Source: JALQTD01 sp036825655 (GTDB lineage: Bacteria > Bacteroidota > Bacteroidia > Flavobacteriales_D > Sanyastnellaceae). From it: a DNA stretch of 64,000 nt. This document shows, piece by piece, positions 63,729 to 64,000 of the stretch. Numbering within the stretch: the stretch's first letter is position 1; every line of letters starts with the position of its first letter. The notes under the pieces were generated by a model that did not search any database, had not been told where the DNA came from, and was given only the letters and a program-made list of their open reading frames with translations. The DNA lies in assembly GCA_036825655.1 (NCBI GenBank), contig DAISXU010000001.1:51115-115114 (forward strand). Direction: 5' to 3'. A program made the translations under genes and the position numbers.

Positions 63729-64000
63729 AGAAAACATTCCTTTTATCCATTGCCATAGCGGGGTTTACCGTTGTTTTTGGTCAGCAATTCCCAATGCGTT
63801 CAACTGGGTTGTTAAACCCCTTTCAAGACCACGCTGCTGCTGCGGGTAGCCGGGAATGTTTGGATTTGCACATGGGCTTTCGAAGCCAGTGGTCAGGGTT
63901 TGAAGGGGCTCCTTCAACGGGGTTCGCAAACCTGCATGGCCAGCTCCTATCCAACGGGCCCAACTTCTCGGGTGTGGGTGCTCGGATTGAGACAGATGAG
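63725..64000 (+). CDS. PorP/SprF-family T9SS outer-membrane protein, N-terminal part (window end)
   Basis: The first 92 codons of a plus-strand gene that runs out of the window. A signal peptide (to VVFGQ) is followed by MRSTGLLNPFQDHAAAAGS, LDLHMGFRSQWSGFEGAPSTGF, in which RxQW and GAPST are the PorP/SprF signature. These outer-membrane proteins bind type B sorted cargo. ATGA overlap with the cargo gene upstream (63725-63728) makes a matched pair likely. Read directly from the DNA. Confidence 0.93.
   Translation, partial: MKKTFLLSIAIAGFTVVFGQQFPMRSTGLLNPFQDHAAAAGSRECLDLHMGFRSQWSGFEGAPSTGFANLHGQLLSNGPNFSGVGARIETDE

Overview
The window looks like chromosomal DNA of a Bacteroidota bacterium, probably a free-living aquatic member of the Flavobacteriales/Cryomorphaceae type; I cannot place it to genus. 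Evidence: a SusC/SusD pair; type IX secretion (T9SS) parts (PorW/SprE and the start of a PorP/SprF protein); secreted proteins with T9SS type A or type B tails; Bacteroidota-specific families (DUF4270, DUF4837, DUF4175, a short one-domain glycogen-synthase-like protein); promoters of the TTG-N18-20-TAnnTTTG kind; few Shine-Dalgarno sequences; and base composition near one half G+C. Coding density is high. I saw no insertion sequence, prophage, integrase or CRISPR array.

Layout. 1-4.8 kb (minus): start of a nitronate monooxygenase, a family 4 glycosyltransferase, asparagine synthase, ThiL and a SlyD-like FKBP. 4.9-13 kb: secreted M1-type peptidase, a Ycf48-like lipoprotein, DUF4837, an MltD-like transglycosylase, TatA (53 codons) and PanC on minus, then divergently a truncated GT5 protein, DUF4270 and GlmS. 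16-19 kb: envelope proteins, one broken by a frameshift at a run of seven G. 19.2-25.4 kb (minus): SusD, SusC and an NtrY-like histidine kinase. 25.5-34.4 kb (minus): F1Fo ATP synthase genes atpG-A-H-F-E-B without beta and epsilon, headed by AtpI/AtpZ-like proteins, bactofilin and PorW. 34.4-38.1 kb: M23 peptidase, PfkB kinase, tRNA-Asn, a barrel protein and a DHFR-like reductase. 38.2-43.4 kb (minus): a LytTR response regulator, a multi-PAS kinase and a secreted MORN-repeat protein in one overlapping operon.

43.4-51 kb appears to be origin-proximal. A 500-base gene-free region (43388-43889) carries one perfect and several near-perfect DnaA boxes at an apparent switch in G/C strand bias, and three ParB-binding parS-like palindromes lie 5-7 kb away, abutting or inside mnmG. 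Between them are an unusual in-frame fusion of ribose-5-phosphate isomerase B with an M28 peptidase carrying an internal signal peptide, a TlpA-like lipoprotein and an ALDH7-type dehydrogenase. mnmG, ybeY, an RsbW-like ATPase and DUF4175 form one overlapping minus-strand operon.

55-64 kb is rich in T9SS cargo: a lamin-tail/PKD protein, a secreted endonuclease/exonuclease/phosphatase with calcium-binding repeats, then EamA transporter, HemW, a biotin carrier protein, a type B sorted protein and the start of a PorP/SprF protein. Themes that recur are cell-surface export (TatA, PorW, PorP, several cargos), envelope maintenance (transglycosylase, M23, bactofilin) and housekeeping enzymes around a probable origin.
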